Below, one piece after another: positions 47,481-56,483 of a stretch of 64,000 nucleotides of DNA (positions within the stretch are counted from its first letter, which is position 1; each line of letters starts with the position of its first letter). Below the pieces are notes generated by a model. It was given only the letters and a program-made list of their open reading frames with translations, did no database searches and was not told the DNA's origin. This DNA comes from AWTP1-13 sp033764875 (GTDB lineage: Bacteria > Pseudomonadota > Alphaproteobacteria > Rhizobiales > Hyphomicrobiaceae). Where the stretch lies: positions 1 through 64,000 of the forward strand of contig JANRIO010000037.1 in assembly GCA_033764875.1 (NCBI GenBank). Reading direction: 5' to 3'. A program made the translations under genes and the position numbers.

Positions 47481-49301
47481 ATGGACCTTCGCAACATCGC
47501 GATCATCGCGCACGTCGACCATGGCAAGACCACGCTCGTCGACGCCCTGCTCAAGCAATCCGGCGCCTTCCGCGACAACCAGAAGGTCGAATCCCAGGCC
47601 ATGGATTCCAACGACCTGGAGCGCGAGCGCGGCATCACCATCCTCGCCAAGTGTACCTCCATCGTCTGGAAGGACACCCGCATCAACATCGTCGACACCC
47701 CGGGCCACGCCGACTTCGGCGGCGAGGTGGAGCGCATCTTGAACATGGTCGACGGCGTCGTCGTCCTCGTCGACGCCTCCGAGGGGCCGCTGCCGCAGAC
47801 CAAGTTCGTGGTCTCGAAGGCCCTCAAGCAGGGGCTTCGTCCCATCGTCGCCATCAACAAGATCGACCGGCCCGACGAGCGCCACGATGCGGTGCTGAAC
47901 GAGATCTTCGATCTCTTCGCCTCGCTCGACGCCAGCGATGAGCAGCTCGACTTCCCCGTCGTCTACGGCTCCGGCCGCGATGGCTGGATGGCCGCCGATC
48001 CGGCCGGCCCCAAGGTCGACCTGGCGCCGCTGTTCGATCTGATCCTCGCCCACGTGCCGCCGCCGACGGTGGAGCCCGGCCCCTTCACGATGCTCGCGAC
48101 CACGCTCGAGGCCGATCCGTTCCTCGGCCGCATCCTCACGGGCCGCGTGCGCTCGGGCAGCATCAGGCCAAATCAGACCATCAAGGCGATCAGCCGCGAC
48201 GGCAAGCTGATCGAGACCACCCGTGTCACGAAGGTGCTGGCCTTCCGTGGCCTCGAGCGCACGGCGGTGGACTCCGCGGACGCCGGCGACATCGTTGCGA
48301 TTGCCGGCGTCACGGATGCGACGGTCGCAGACACGCTGTGCGACCCCACGGTCGATATCCCCTTGCCCGCCCAGCCCATCGATCCGCCGACGCTGGCCAT
48401 GAACTTCCGCATCAACGACGGCCCCTTCGCCGGCCAGGAGGGCGACAAGGTGCAGAGCCGCGTCATCCGCGACCGGCTGCTGAAGGAGATCGAGCGCAAC
48501 GTCGCGATCCGCGTGCGCGAGAACGTCGAGGGCGACAGCTACGAGGTCGCCGGCCGCGGCGAGCTGCAGCTCGGCATCCTGATCGAGAACATGCGCCGCG
48601 AAGGCTTCGAGCTCACCGTGTCGCGGCCGCAGGTGGTGGCCAAGGTCGACGAGGCCACGGGCCAGAAGCTGGAGCCCATCGAGGAGGTGATCATCGACGT
48701 CGACGAGGCGCACTCTGGCGTCGTCGTGCAGAAGCTCTCCGAGAGGAAGGGCGAGCTGCGCGAGATGCGCCCTTCGGGCGGAGGGCGCGCACGTCTCGTG
48801 TTCTACGTGCCGACGCGCGGCCTCATCGGCTACCAGGGCGAGCTCTTGACCGACACCCGCGGCACGGCCGTGATGAACCGCCTGTTCCACGAGTATGCGC
48901 CGTTCAAGGGCGAGATTCCCGGCCGGCGCAACGGCGTGCTGATCTCCAACGGCACGGGCGAGGCGACGGCCTACTCGATCTTCTACCTGCAGGACCGCGG
49001 GCACATGATGATCGACCCGCAGACGCGGGTGTACGAGGGCATGATCGTGGGCGAGCACAGCCGCGACAACGACCTCATCGTCAACATCATCCAGGGCAAG
49101 AAGCTGTCCAACGTCCGCGCCTCGGGCAAGGACGAGGCGATGATCCTGACGCCGCCTCTGAGGATGACGCTCGAGCGCGCCATGAGCTACATCCAGGACG
49201 ACGAGCTGGTCGAGATCACGCCGAAGTCGATCCGCCTGCGCAAGCGCTGGCTCGACCCCAACGAGCGCAAGAAGCGCGAGCGCTCCCGCGAGGCGGCGTA
49301 A
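47481..49301 (+). CDS. typA: Ribosome-binding GTPase TypA/BipA
   Basis: A 606-residue translational GTPase that binds the ribosome and supports growth under stress and low temperature. The P-loop is IAHVDHGKTTLVDALLKQSG near residues 9-28, switch I includes ERERGITILAKCTS, G3 is DTPGHADFGGEVER, and G4 is AINKIDRPDERHD. Domain V and the TypA-specific C-terminal domain end in LRKRWLDPNERKKRER. Complete; ATG 47481 gives the usual start MDLRNIAIIAHVD. Confidence 0.97.
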   Translation: MDLRNIAIIAHVDHGKTTLVDALLKQSGAFRDNQKVESQAMDSNDLERERGITILAKCTSIVWKDTRINIVDTPGHADFGGEVERILNMVDGVVVLVDASEGPLPQTKFVVSKALKQGLRPIVAINKIDRPDERHDAVLNEIFDLFASLDASDEQLDFPVVYGSGRDGWMAADPAGPKVDLAPLFDLILAHVPPPTVEPGPFTMLATTLEADPFLGRILTGRVRSGSIRPNQTIKAISRDGKLIETTRVTKVLAFRGLERTAVDSADAGDIVAIAGVTDATVADTLCDPTVDIPLPAQPIDPPTLAMNFRINDGPFAGQEGDKVQSRVIRDRLLKEIERNVAIRVRENVEGDSYEVAGRGELQLGILIENMRREGFELTVSRPQVVAKVDEATGQKLEPIEEVIIDVDEAHSGVVVQKLSERKGELREMRPSGGGRARLVFYVPTRGLIGYQGELLTDTRGTAVMNRLFHEYAPFKGEIPGRRNGVLISNGTGEATAYSIFYLQDRGHMMIDPQTRVYEGMIVGEHSRDNDLIVNIIQGKKLSNVRASGKDEAMILTPPLRMTLERAMSYIQDDELVEITPKSIRLRKRWLDPNERKKRERSREAA

Positions 49302-49752
49302 GGCTCCCGGCCCGCTATCATCCTCGGGCTCGTCCCACGCCTGTCCGGCTTAGAAATTGCCGGCCGCAGTTCAACCCAAGTCATGGCCCTGATGGAGGAG
49401 TGAGTTCAGGCCGGAGCGATCCGAGTTGGGGCAGTTCGATCTCGACGTGACGTGGATGCCCGCCTGCGCGGGCATGACGGACGAGATGGGGCGTCCGCTT
49501 GCCAATTCCCCGACGTCATGCCCGCGGAGGCGGGCATCCAGATACGCTTGCCCTTGATCGCGTCGGGTTGGAAAAGCCAAACCGGACAGCCGTGGGCTTG
49601 TCCCGAGGATCTAACCGTCCGCAAGCGCAGGTGCAGGCTGTTGGGTGGATGGTCGGGACCCTCGGGACGAGCCCAAGGGCAGTCAAGTCCGACCATGACA
49701 ATCTGGGAAACGCGTCGAGAGCCGAGCCGCACTCAGACCCAGCCGCTCCGCC
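49302..49752. repeat. REP-like inverted pair in a 451-bp spacer
   Basis: Two facing copies of the ATGCCCGC/GCGGGCAT palindrome sit at 49452-49480 (GTGGATGCCCGCCTGCGCGG start) and 49515-49541 (GTCATGCCCGCGGAGGCGGG start), inverted with respect to each other. They match the family at 5.9-6.2 kb. The stretch from 49580 on has TTGTCCCGAGGATC and CGGGACGAGCCC, further imperfect inverted pieces. No gene is supported. Confidence 0.75.
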
Positions 49753-50892
49753 CTACTTCCCCTCGGCCTTCTTCTGCTGCTTGGTCGCGATGATCAGGTT
49801 GGATTCGTTAGGCCGCCAGCGATAGCCGACGCCGAAGTCGATCGGCGTCGACTGCCCCTTCCGGAACAGCTCAGCCATCTGCGACTGATAGCGGCCGTAG
49901 AACAGCGGAATGGGCCCCAGATAGCGCCCGTAGGGCCGCACCTCCCAGTCCTCGCGCTTGAAGAAGCGCACCGGCACGCCGGTGTCGTCCTGCACGATCG
50001 CCGAGGCTTGCTGCAGCAGGAACTCGCGCACGCTCGAGAAGCTGTCGGAGTGCATCAGGTAGGACGCGCTCTTGACGAAGGCGTCGCCCGGCGCCAGCCC
50101 CTCGCAGAACTTGAGGAAGCCGCTCGTCTTGAGGCCGCCGTTGGAGACGTCCGTCGAGAAGTAGTAGAGCGTCTGCGCATCGCCGTCCTGGGCGTCCTTG
50201 TCCTTGAACGTGATCTTGACGCCGTTGGGCACGCCCGCCTTCGGCGTCCCGTCGGAGGGCTTCGGCGCGCCGTCGGCCTCGATGGTCAGGTAGCTCACGT
50301 CGGTGATGGTCTTGTCGGCCCGCGCGATGAACGCAGAGAGGATCGGCAGCGTGCCGTTGAACTGCGTCGAGGACAGCTGGTAGCGCATCTCCTTCGTCAG
50401 GAAGAAGCTGACGTTGGTGATCGAGCGGATCGAGGCCTGCAGGTGGCCGACGATGCCGGGCACCGTGCGCCGCGACAGGAACTTCGCCTCCGGCATCCGC
50501 CCGACCGGCTCTAGCCCGCTCATCACGTAGGTATTGGAGCCCGGGAAGAAGGCGTTGGCGTAGAGGAAGTCGGGCCCGCTGAACATGTAGAACGTGGTCG
50601 GCTGCCGCACCGCGAGGTTGGCCTTGGACCAGGCCTGGATGCGGCTGATCTGCCGCTGGTTGAGCGAGCGCCACGTGGCATCCATGGCCTGCGCGTGGCG
50701 CATCCAGGAGGCGTCCTTGTTGTAGGCCGCCAGCGGCGAGGCGGCATCCGCCGGCAGCCCGGCGAGGAAGCGGGCCATGTCGTTGGGCGACGCCGCCGGC
50801 TCCTCGGCGGCCCGGGCTGCGCCTGTGGCCAGCACCGCCAGCGTGGCGAACGCGAATGCGCTTGCGCGAAGCGTCGGCAATGGGCGCGTCAT
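49753..50892 (-). CDS. Secreted protein of unknown function
   Basis: A 379-residue exported protein, not recognised. The signal peptide RASAFAFATLAVLATGAARA ends before AEEPAAS near residue 28. The mature part is rich in aromatic residues (TTFYMFSGPDFLYANAFFPG, SITNVSFFLTKEMRYQLS, DAQTLYYFSTDVSN), with no catalytic signature seen. ATG 50892 has AGGAG 9 bp upstream. It starts 14 bp after the permease stop, so the two are probably cotranscribed. Confidence 0.8.
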   Translation of the reverse strand: MTRPLPTLRASAFAFATLAVLATGAARAAEEPAASPNDMARFLAGLPADAASPLAAYNKDASWMRHAQAMDATWRSLNQRQISRIQAWSKANLAVRQPTTFYMFSGPDFLYANAFFPGSNTYVMSGLEPVGRMPEAKFLSRRTVPGIVGHLQASIRSITNVSFFLTKEMRYQLSSTQFNGTLPILSAFIARADKTITDVSYLTIEADGAPKPSDGTPKAGVPNGVKITFKDKDAQDGDAQTLYYFSTDVSNGGLKTSGFLKFCEGLAPGDAFVKSASYLMHSDSFSSVREFLLQQASAIVQDDTGVPVRFFKREDWEVRPYGRYLGPIPLFYGRYQSQMAELFRKGQSTPIDFGVGYRWRPNESNLIIATKQQKKAEGK

Positions 50893-50906
50893 GGGGGCGT
50901 CTCCTG

Positions 50907-52238
50907 TCAGGTGGCGCTGAGGCTGCGGTCTCTGGACATGCCGTACCAGTAGACCAGCAGGCCCGCGAGCATCATGGCCAGACCCGATAGCGACTCGAAC
51001 GGCTTGTCCATGAGCTGGAATACCAGCATCCACAGCATGATGCAGAGGAAGATGATCGGCGTGGCCGGATAGCCCCACGTCCTGTAGGGCCTCGGCAGGT
51101 TGGGCTGGGTGAAGCGCAGCACCACCACGCCCGCGACGGCCAGGAACGAGCACAGCGTGAAGCTGAACTGGATGAACAGCACCACCTTCTCGAACGTCCC
51201 GGTGAACAGCAGGGCCGTGGCGATCAGCGTCTGCACCACGAGCGCCCGCGCCGGCACGCCGCTGGCCGTCTTGTGCGCGAACCAGCGCAGCAGCGGCACG
51301 TCCTCGCCCATCACCATGGTGACGCGCGGCCCGATCCACATCATGGCGCTGACGGCGGAGACGAGGCCGAGGCAGATCAGCCCGCCGACGATCTTGCCGC
51401 CGGACGGCCCGAAGATCTCCGTGCCGGCGATCAGGCCAACGTTCACCTGGCCCGCCAGCTTCTCGACCGGCGTCGTATACAGGAACGCCGCGTTCAGCGC
51501 CACGTAGAGGCCGGTGACGACCAGGGTCGCGACGATCAGCGAGCGCGGCACGTTGCGCTGCGGATCCTTGATCTCGCCGGAGATGTACGTCGCCGCGTTC
51601 CACCCCGAGTAGGCGTACATCACGTAGACGAGGCTGATCGCGAACGGCGTGCTGACGATGTAGCCGAGGTCCTGCGACGTGGGCGCGAACGAGATGTTGG
51701 TGTTCCCCCCGACCGCGAAGCCCGCCACGATCAGCACCACGATGAGCGCGATCTTGAGCCAGGTCATCACGTCCTGGAAGACGCTGCTCTGCTTCATTCC
51801 GGAGATCAGGATCGCGGAGGTGATCCAGATCAGGGCGAGCCCGACGTAGAGTTTCGGCGCGCCCGGCACCAGGCCCTGGAAATAGTCGCCGAACGCGATG
51901 GCCGCGATGGCGACGGGTGCGGCAAAGCCGAAGGTCGCCGACACCCACCCGGCGAGGAAGCCGACCGCCGGGTTGTACACCCGCGACAGGAAATTGTACT
52001 CCCCGCCAGAGCGCGGGAAGGCGGCCGACAGCTCGGCGTAGGACAGCGCCCCGCACAGCGCGACGACGCCGCCCAGCACCCAGAGCATCAGCAGCGAGAA
52101 CCCCGACGGGATGCCCGGCACCTGGAAGCCGAGGCTCGTGAACACGCCAGTGCCGATCATGTCTGCCACGGCGATGGCCGTGGCCGTCCTCGCCGTGACC
52201 GACGGGACGGCGCTGGAGGCGGGGCTCGGAGAGGACAT
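50907..52238 (-). CDS. APC-family amino acid permease
   Basis: A 443-residue inner-membrane permease of the amino acid-polyamine-organocation superfamily with about 12 helices. The N-terminal signature AVADMIGTGVFTSLGFQVPG near residue 25 is the unwound TM1 substrate site; LSYAELSAAFPRSGGEYNFL is the conserved TM2-loop sequence. The substrate is probably an amino acid but not further defined. The downstream secreted protein may work with it; that is inference from spacing. Confidence 0.92.
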   Translation of the reverse strand: MSSPSPASSAVPSVTARTATAIAVADMIGTGVFTSLGFQVPGIPSGFSLLMLWVLGGVVALCGALSYAELSAAFPRSGGEYNFLSRVYNPAVGFLAGWVSATFGFAAPVAIAAIAFGDYFQGLVPGAPKLYVGLALIWITSAILISGMKQSSVFQDVMTWLKIALIVVLIVAGFAVGGNTNISFAPTSQDLGYIVSTPFAISLVYVMYAYSGWNAATYISGEIKDPQRNVPRSLIVATLVVTGLYVALNAAFLYTTPVEKLAGQVNVGLIAGTEIFGPSGGKIVGGLICLGLVSAVSAMMWIGPRVTMVMGEDVPLLRWFAHKTASGVPARALVVQTLIATALLFTGTFEKVVLFIQFSFTLCSFLAVAGVVVLRFTQPNLPRPYRTWGYPATPIIFLCIMLWMLVFQLMDKPFESLSGLAMMLAGLLVYWYGMSRDRSLSAT

Positions 52239-52564
52239 GGGAGGCTACCTGGATAGTGGCAAGAAACCGTGCACGTCTGGCCGCAAAATCCGCGCGTGTC
52301 CAGATGCGCACTCTATGCAACGCCACAGTCGGGACGCAGACTGCTTTGGTGATTCCGAAGTCTGTTCGACGGTCGGCGCCGCGCTAGGAGCTTCAGGTGT
52401 CCCCTCGGCCGCGTGCGGAACACTAGCGCATTGCAGTCGAGTCGCCCGCGCGTTGAACCGGCGATGTGGATTTTACAACGCAGGCTGTTGCATCAGCGCA
52501 TCGTGTTGCGCGAGGTGCCGATGGCCTAGTGTGATGCGCGGAACGGGAGCGCCAGCGTGCCGGC
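52239..52564. other. Intergenic stretch with two CTAGTGT/ACACTAG ends
   Basis: A 326-bp divergent spacer. CGGAACACTAG (52416-52426) and CTAGTGTGATG (52526-52536) match the two ends of the spacer repeat seen at 19.4 and 42.3 kb, here in outward order with 99 bp between them. No gene or clear promoter is seen. Confidence 0.5.
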
Positions 52565-53638
52565 GTGGTGCTCGCCAAGCATGAGGCGAGAGGGAAGGAT
52601 TTGCTCAAGGCCTGTGCAAGACGCTGGGCGCGGATTCTGCTCGCGGTCGCATGCCTCGATGGGTGTGCCGCCGTCCTGCTCGCGCCGTGCGCGCTGGCCC
52701 AGTCGCGGCACGAGGCGTCCGCCAAGCGCAGGACCGGCGAGGCCAAGGCTACGCCAAAGAAGGCGATCACCTTGCGGAAGGATCTGACGTCGCTCGCCTC
52801 TTTCGTCACGGCGCCGTTCCCCTTCGAGGGCATCGTGCCGGCTACCGGCAAGATGTTCCTCGACGTCGAGGAGGGCACCCGCCGCGGCCACCGCGGATCC
52901 CGGGGCCAGATCTACTGGGCCGATGAGACCTACGACGACAGCCGCGTGCTCCTGCATCTGCCCAAGGGCTTCAACGCGCAGAAGCCGGGCATGATCGTGG
53001 TCTTCTTCCACGGCCATGGCGCCACGCTCGAGCGTGACGTGCTGCGCCGCCAGCAGGTTGCGGCCCAGATCTCGCGCGCAGGCCTCAACGCCGCGCTCGT
53101 GGCGCCGCAGTTCGCCCGCGACGCTGCCGATTCCAGCGCCGGCAAGTTCTGGCAGCCCGGCAGCTTCTTCTGGTTCATGGAGGAGGCGGCCCAGCAGCTG
53201 GCGCAGCTCTACGGCGACCCGCACGCGGTGCGCTACTTCGAGAGGATGCCGATCGTCTTCGTGGCCTACAGCGGCGGCTATCTGCCTGCCGCCTTCGCCA
53301 TCCAGAACGGCGGCACCGCCAAGCGCGTGCGGGCGGTGCTGCTGCTTGACGCGCTCTACGGCGATCTCGACAAGTACATGAGCTGGATCCTGCGCCACCG
53401 CTCGGGCGTGTTCGTCAGCGCTTACACCCACCACACGGCCGAGCGCAACGCCGACCTGCAGAAGGTGCTCAAGGACCGCAACATCCTCTTTGAGACGGCC
53501 ATCAGGAAGCCGCTACTGCCGGGCACTCTGGCTTTCGTCGAGACAGGCCCCGAGATCCTGCACCGCGACTACGTCACGGAGGCCTGGGCGGCAGAGCCCG
53601 TTCTTGACTTCCTGAAGGCGCTGACGGTCAAGCCGTAG
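52565..53638 (+). CDS. Exported alpha/beta hydrolase-like protein
   Basis: A 357-residue protein with an N-terminal signal (ARRWARILLAVACLDGCAAV to CALAQ) and a Lys-rich linker, then an alpha/beta hydrolase core: GMIVVFFHGHGATLERDV for the oxyanion region, VFVAYSGGYLPAAFAIQNGG as the likely nucleophile elbow (YSGG), LLLDALYGD and SAYTHHT. Function unknown. GTG 52565 is the longest start; TTG 52601 with GAGAGGG 8 bp upstream gives a more typical signal peptide. Confidence 0.75.
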   Translation: MVLAKHEARGKDLLKACARRWARILLAVACLDGCAAVLLAPCALAQSRHEASAKRRTGEAKATPKKAITLRKDLTSLASFVTAPFPFEGIVPATGKMFLDVEEGTRRGHRGSRGQIYWADETYDDSRVLLHLPKGFNAQKPGMIVVFFHGHGATLERDVLRRQQVAAQISRAGLNAALVAPQFARDAADSSAGKFWQPGSFFWFMEEAAQQLAQLYGDPHAVRYFERMPIVFVAYSGGYLPAAFAIQNGGTAKRVRAVLLLDALYGDLDKYMSWILRHRSGVFVSAYTHHTAERNADLQKVLKDRNILFETAIRKPLLPGTLAFVETGPEILHRDYVTEAWAAEPVLDFLKALTVKP

Positions 53639-53657
53639 CCCGGGACGCTCCGTCTCC

Positions 53658-53939
53658 TCAGGCCACGTGCGAGCGGATGGCCGGCGCATCGTCGTTGAGC
53701 GCCGGCGCCGGCCCGAACATCATCTGCACCTGTCGGCAGGCGCGGTCCTTGAGCTCGCGCGCATCGCTCACGCCGTCGGCGCGCAACGCGTCGAGGCATG
53801 CGCCAAGGCGCTGGCGCGCTTCGCCCAAAAGGTAGGGCCGCGACAGGAAGTGCATCTCGAGCACAACCCACGCCTCCGCCTCGATCTGCACGACGTCGTC
53901 CGATGGCTGGGCCGCATGAACATCCTTGCGCATGAACAT
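53658..53939 (-). CDS. Small hypothetical protein
   Basis: A 93-residue cytoplasmic protein, not recognised. ATG 53939 has GGAGAG 5 bp upstream, which supports it as a gene. It contains EAWVVLEMHFLSRPYLLGEA and RADGVSDARELKDRACRQVQ, suggesting a small helical fold. Convergent with the exported hydrolase, 19 bp apart. Confidence 0.6.
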   Translation of the reverse strand: MFMRKDVHAAQPSDDVVQIEAEAWVVLEMHFLSRPYLLGEARQRLGACLDALRADGVSDARELKDRACRQVQMMFGPAPALNDDAPAIRSHVA

Positions 53940-54109
53940 ATGCTCTCCGACTTCTCGATGCTTGTTGTTTGCTTACGCCCTGCACCCGAGGGCGTCAGTT
54001 ACGCCGGACACATGACAGGCCGATGGAGCTTGTCCGCCGTCCTGATGACGGCCAATCGGGGCAACATGCGGGCCCGCGGAACACGAAAATTTGTGCGCGC
54101 AATAGACAC

Positions 54110-54143
54110 AAAAAAAGCAGCGGCATCAGAACGATGCCGCTGC
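54110..54143 (-). terminator. Rho-independent terminator of hppA
   Basis: An 11-bp perfect stem (GCAGCGGCATC paired with GATGCCGCTGC) with a 5-base loop, followed on the minus strand by seven Ts (54110-54116), 31 bp past the hppA stop. Strong candidate. Confidence 0.92.
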
Positions 54144-54174
54144 CGATGGGCTGTGGGCGAATGCTCTGCTTGCG

Positions 54175-56310
54175 TTAGTGCGCCAGCACCGCGAGCAACA
54201 GCAGCGCCACGATGTTGGTGATCTTGATCATCGGGTTCACGGCAGGGCCGGCGGTGTCCTTGTAGGGGTCGCCGACCGTATCGCCGGTCACCGACGCCTT
54301 GTGCGCTTCCGAGCCTTTCATGTGCTTGGTGCCGTCCTTGTCGACGAAGCCGTCCTCGAACGACTTCTTGGCGTTGTCCCAGGCGCCACCGCCCGCCGTC
54401 ATGGAGACGGCGACGAACAGGCCGTTGACGATCACGCCGAGCAGCATGGCGCCGAGCGCGGCGAAGGCATCCGCCGGCCCCGCGATCCACTTCACCACGT
54501 AGAAGCACACGATCGGCGACAGCACCGGCAGCAGCGACGGCACGATCATCTCCTTGATCGCCGCGCGGGTCAGGATGTCCACCGCCCTCGCGTAGTCGGG
54601 CTTCTGCGTGCCCTGCATGATGCCGGGCATCTCCTTGAACTGGCGCCGCACCTCTTCGACGATGGAGCCGGCGGCCTTGCCGACCGCCGTCATCGCGATG
54701 CCGCCGAACAGGTATGGCAGCAGGCCGCCGAACAGCAGGCCCACCACCACGTATGGGTTCGACAGCGAGAAGTCGACCTGCAGGTTGTGCAGCATCGTGC
54801 CGGGCTTGGCCTGCGAGATGAAGAAGCGCAGATCCTCGTTGTAGGCGGCAAACAGCACCAGCGCGCCGAGGCCCGCCGAGCCGATGGCATAGCCCTTGGT
54901 GACGGCCTTGGTCGTGTTGCCGACGGCGTCGAGCGCGTCCGTCGTCTTGCGGATCTCCTTGGGCAGGCCGGCCATCTCCGCGATGCCGCCGGCGTTGTCC
55001 GTGACCGGGCCGAACGCATCCAGGGCCACCACCACGCCCGCCAGCGACAGCATGCTCGTCACCGCGATGGCGATGCCGAACAGGCCGGCGAGCTTGAAGG
55101 CCACGATGATGCCGGCGATGATGATGAGCGCAGGCAGCGCCGTCGCCTCGAGCGACACGGCGAGACCCTGGATCACGTTGGTGCCGTGGCCCGTCACCGA
55201 CGCCTGGCTGATCGAGCGCACCGGCCGATACCCGATGCCCGTGTAGTACTCCGTCACCACGATGATGGCGGCGGTCACGACGAGGCCGACCACGCCGCAC
55301 CAGAAGATGTCGTTGCCGGAGAACGAGACGCCGCGCGCGGCGAACATGGTGTTCATGCCGAGCAGGCCGTCCGTCAGCGGCCACAGGCCGATCAGCGACA
55401 GCACGCCCGTGGCGATGAAGCCCTTGTAGAGGGCGCCCATGATCGACTGGTTGGAGCCGAGCCGCACGAAGAACGTGCCGATGATCGAGGTGACCACGCC
55501 GAGGGCGCACACCGCCAGCGGATACACCATCAGGCTGTACACGATCGGCTGGCCGGCGAAGTAGATGGCGCCGAGCACCATGGTCGCCACCACCGTCACC
55601 GCGTAGGTCTCGAACAGGTCGGCCGCCATGCCGGCGCAGTCGCCCACGTTGTCGCCCACGTTGTCGGCGATGGTCGCGGGATTGCGCGGATCATCCTCGG
55701 GGATGCCGGCTTCCACCTTGCCGACGAGGTCACCGCCGACGTCGGCGCCCTTGGTGAAGATGCCGCCGCCGAGACGGGCGAAGATCGAGATCAGGGAGGC
55801 GCCGAAGCCGAGCGCCACCATGCTGTCGATGACCGTGCGGCTGGTCGGCGCGAGCTTCATGCCGTTGACGAGCAGCGCGAAGTAGATGGCGACGCCGAGC
55901 AGCGCCAGACCGGCCACGAGCAGGCCCGTCACCGCGCCGGCGCGGAAGGCCATCGAGAGGCCCTCGGCGAGCGACCGCGTGGAGGCCTGCGCCGTGCGCA
56001 CGTTGGCCCGCACCGAGACCAGCATGCCGATGAACCCTGCGATGCCCGAGAGAACTGCACCGATCAGGAAGCCGATGGCGACGTACCAGCCGAGCAGCAC
56101 GCCAACGATCACGAAGATCACGGCGCCGGCGATGGCGATGGTCGAGTACTGGCGCGTCAGATAGGCCTGCGCGCCTTCTTGCACGGCGGCGGCGATTTCC
56201 TGCATCCGCGGCGTGCCCGCGTCGGAGGCCATGACGGCCCGGACCGTGTAGGCGCCGTAGACGATCGAGAGCAAACCGCAAAGGATGATTGCCCACATTA
56301 CCCCATTCAT
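54175..56310 (-). CDS. hppA: Membrane-bound K+-independent proton pyrophosphatase
   Basis: A 711-residue integral membrane enzyme with about 16 helices that pumps H+ using pyrophosphate. The substrate site DVGGDLVGKVEAGIPEDDPR near residue 190 and NPATIADNVGDNVGDCAGMA are diagnostic. GNTTKAVTKGYAIGSA near residue 470 carries Lys where K+-dependent enzymes have Ala, so it should be K+-independent. A second acidic motif lies near the C-terminus (DTVGDPYKDTAGPAVNP). ATG 56310 follows AAGG. thiL lies upstream on the same strand. Confidence 0.97.
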   Translation of the reverse strand: MNGVMWAIILCGLLSIVYGAYTVRAVMASDAGTPRMQEIAAAVQEGAQAYLTRQYSTIAIAGAVIFVIVGVLLGWYVAIGFLIGAVLSGIAGFIGMLVSVRANVRTAQASTRSLAEGLSMAFRAGAVTGLLVAGLALLGVAIYFALLVNGMKLAPTSRTVIDSMVALGFGASLISIFARLGGGIFTKGADVGGDLVGKVEAGIPEDDPRNPATIADNVGDNVGDCAGMAADLFETYAVTVVATMVLGAIYFAGQPIVYSLMVYPLAVCALGVVTSIIGTFFVRLGSNQSIMGALYKGFIATGVLSLIGLWPLTDGLLGMNTMFAARGVSFSGNDIFWCGVVGLVVTAAIIVVTEYYTGIGYRPVRSISQASVTGHGTNVIQGLAVSLEATALPALIIIAGIIVAFKLAGLFGIAIAVTSMLSLAGVVVALDAFGPVTDNAGGIAEMAGLPKEIRKTTDALDAVGNTTKAVTKGYAIGSAGLGALVLFAAYNEDLRFFISQAKPGTMLHNLQVDFSLSNPYVVVGLLFGGLLPYLFGGIAMTAVGKAAGSIVEEVRRQFKEMPGIMQGTQKPDYARAVDILTRAAIKEMIVPSLLPVLSPIVCFYVVKWIAGPADAFAALGAMLLGVIVNGLFVAVSMTAGGGAWDNAKKSFEDGFVDKDGTKHMKGSEAHKASVTGDTVGDPYKDTAGPAVNPMIKITNIVALLLLAVLAH

Positions 56311-56483
56311 GACCTTGCTTCCCCCCGATTGGATGTTTGCAGGCGTTGCACGCGCGCTGAGACAGGCCCGGGCCGTGGCGCCAATTGACGCGAGCGGCCC
56401 GATCCCTGTCCGGTGATTCGCGCCGGACCATGCCAAAACTCGGAAGTCGGTGCAACTCTGACTTTGGGGGGACGATTCCGAGT

